From Flavobacteriales bacterium UBA972 (GTDB taxonomy: Bacteria > Bacteroidota > Bacteroidia > Flavobacteriales > Schleiferiaceae), in the NCBI GenBank assembly GCA_002292855.1, contig DBBY01000049.1:35800-43172 (forward strand): a stretch of DNA of 7,373 nucleotides, written 5' to 3'. Shown one piece after another: positions 7,249 to 7,373 of the stretch. The notes under the pieces are model-generated. The model did not search any database, was not told the origin of the DNA, and saw nothing but the letters and a program-made list of their open reading frames with translations. Positions within the stretch are counted from its first letter, which is position 1. Each line of letters opens with the position of its first letter. The translations under genes and the position numbers were made by a program.

Positions 7249-7262
7249 GCTGCCTGAATCAA

Positions 7263-7373
7263 TTAAAACTTAGCGCTGCCTGGGAAGCGGGGGAAGGGTA
7301 TCACGTCCCTGATGTTGCCCATGCCCGTCACAAACTGAACCATGCGCTCGAATCCGAGTCCGAATCCGCTGTG
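7263..7373 (-). CDS. asnS: Asparaginyl-tRNA synthetase, C-terminal end (5' part outside window)
   Basis: The last 36 codons of a gene run in from the right edge on the - strand and end with TAA at 7263. The peptide contains SGFGLGFERMVQFVTGMGN followed by IRDVIPFPRFPGSAKF. GFGLGFERMV is motif 3 of class II aminoacyl-tRNA synthetases, which helps bind ATP. The ending IRDVIPFPR-x-PG is typical of asparaginyl-tRNA synthetase, which charges tRNA-Asn with asparagine in the cytoplasm. Aspartyl-tRNA synthetase and LysRS share motif 3 but not this exact ending. Only the C-terminus is visible, so the rest of the enzyme cannot be assessed. rpoN follows after 14 bases on the same strand. Confidence 0.93.
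   Translation of the reverse strand, partial: HSGFGLGFERMVQFVTGMGNIRDVIPFPRFPGSAKF

Noticed and set aside
7263..7373. Possible aspartyl- or lysyl-tRNA synthetase end
   Set aside because: Motif 3 is shared across class IIb enzymes, but the ending NIRDVIPFPR followed by PG matches asparaginyl-tRNA synthetase best, and rpoN directly downstream agrees with that.

Overview
This window reads as an ordinary stretch of chromosome from a fairly GC-rich member of the Bacteroidota. Three things point there: a secreted protein ending in a gliding-motility-type C-terminal sorting domain (type IX secretion), a promoter matching the Bacteroidota -7 consensus TAnnTTTG, and an asnS-rpoN gene pair of a kind I know from this phylum. 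The order or family cannot be fixed from this window; Flavobacteriales or a relative is a guess. I see no rRNA, tRNA, CRISPR array, insertion sequence or phage gene.

Layout. On the + strand, 1-1643 holds the 3' part of an FtsX/MacB/LolC-type ABC permease followed, with a 4-base ATGA overlap, by its ATPase. These two would form a transporter that works on lipoproteins or other envelope substrates. On the - strand, running from right to left, are the last 36 codons of asnS (7263-7373), rpoN (5776-7248), a secreted, cysteine-containing surface protein (3503-5677) and uvrC (1632-3428). uvrC and the ABC ATPase converge and overlap by 12 bases, inside a hairpin.

How the genes relate. asnS and rpoN are 14 bases apart and probably co-transcribed. 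The surface-protein gene has its own likely promoter in the 98-base gap after rpoN. That promoter also shows that the start should be the ATG at 5677, which begins a clean signal peptide, and not an upstream in-frame start. A GC-rich hairpin lies between the surface-protein gene and uvrC. uvrC (nucleotide excision repair), rpoN (sigma-54), asnS (translation) and the ABC pair are housekeeping or envelope genes with no obvious shared pathway.

No new multi-gene system is visible. The least characterised item is the surface protein with an N-terminal SHIIGGD domain. The other points worth checking are small-scale ones: the overlapping convergent gene ends, the hairpin before uvrC, and repeats in the promoter region. 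There is no gene-free stretch longer than 98 bases.
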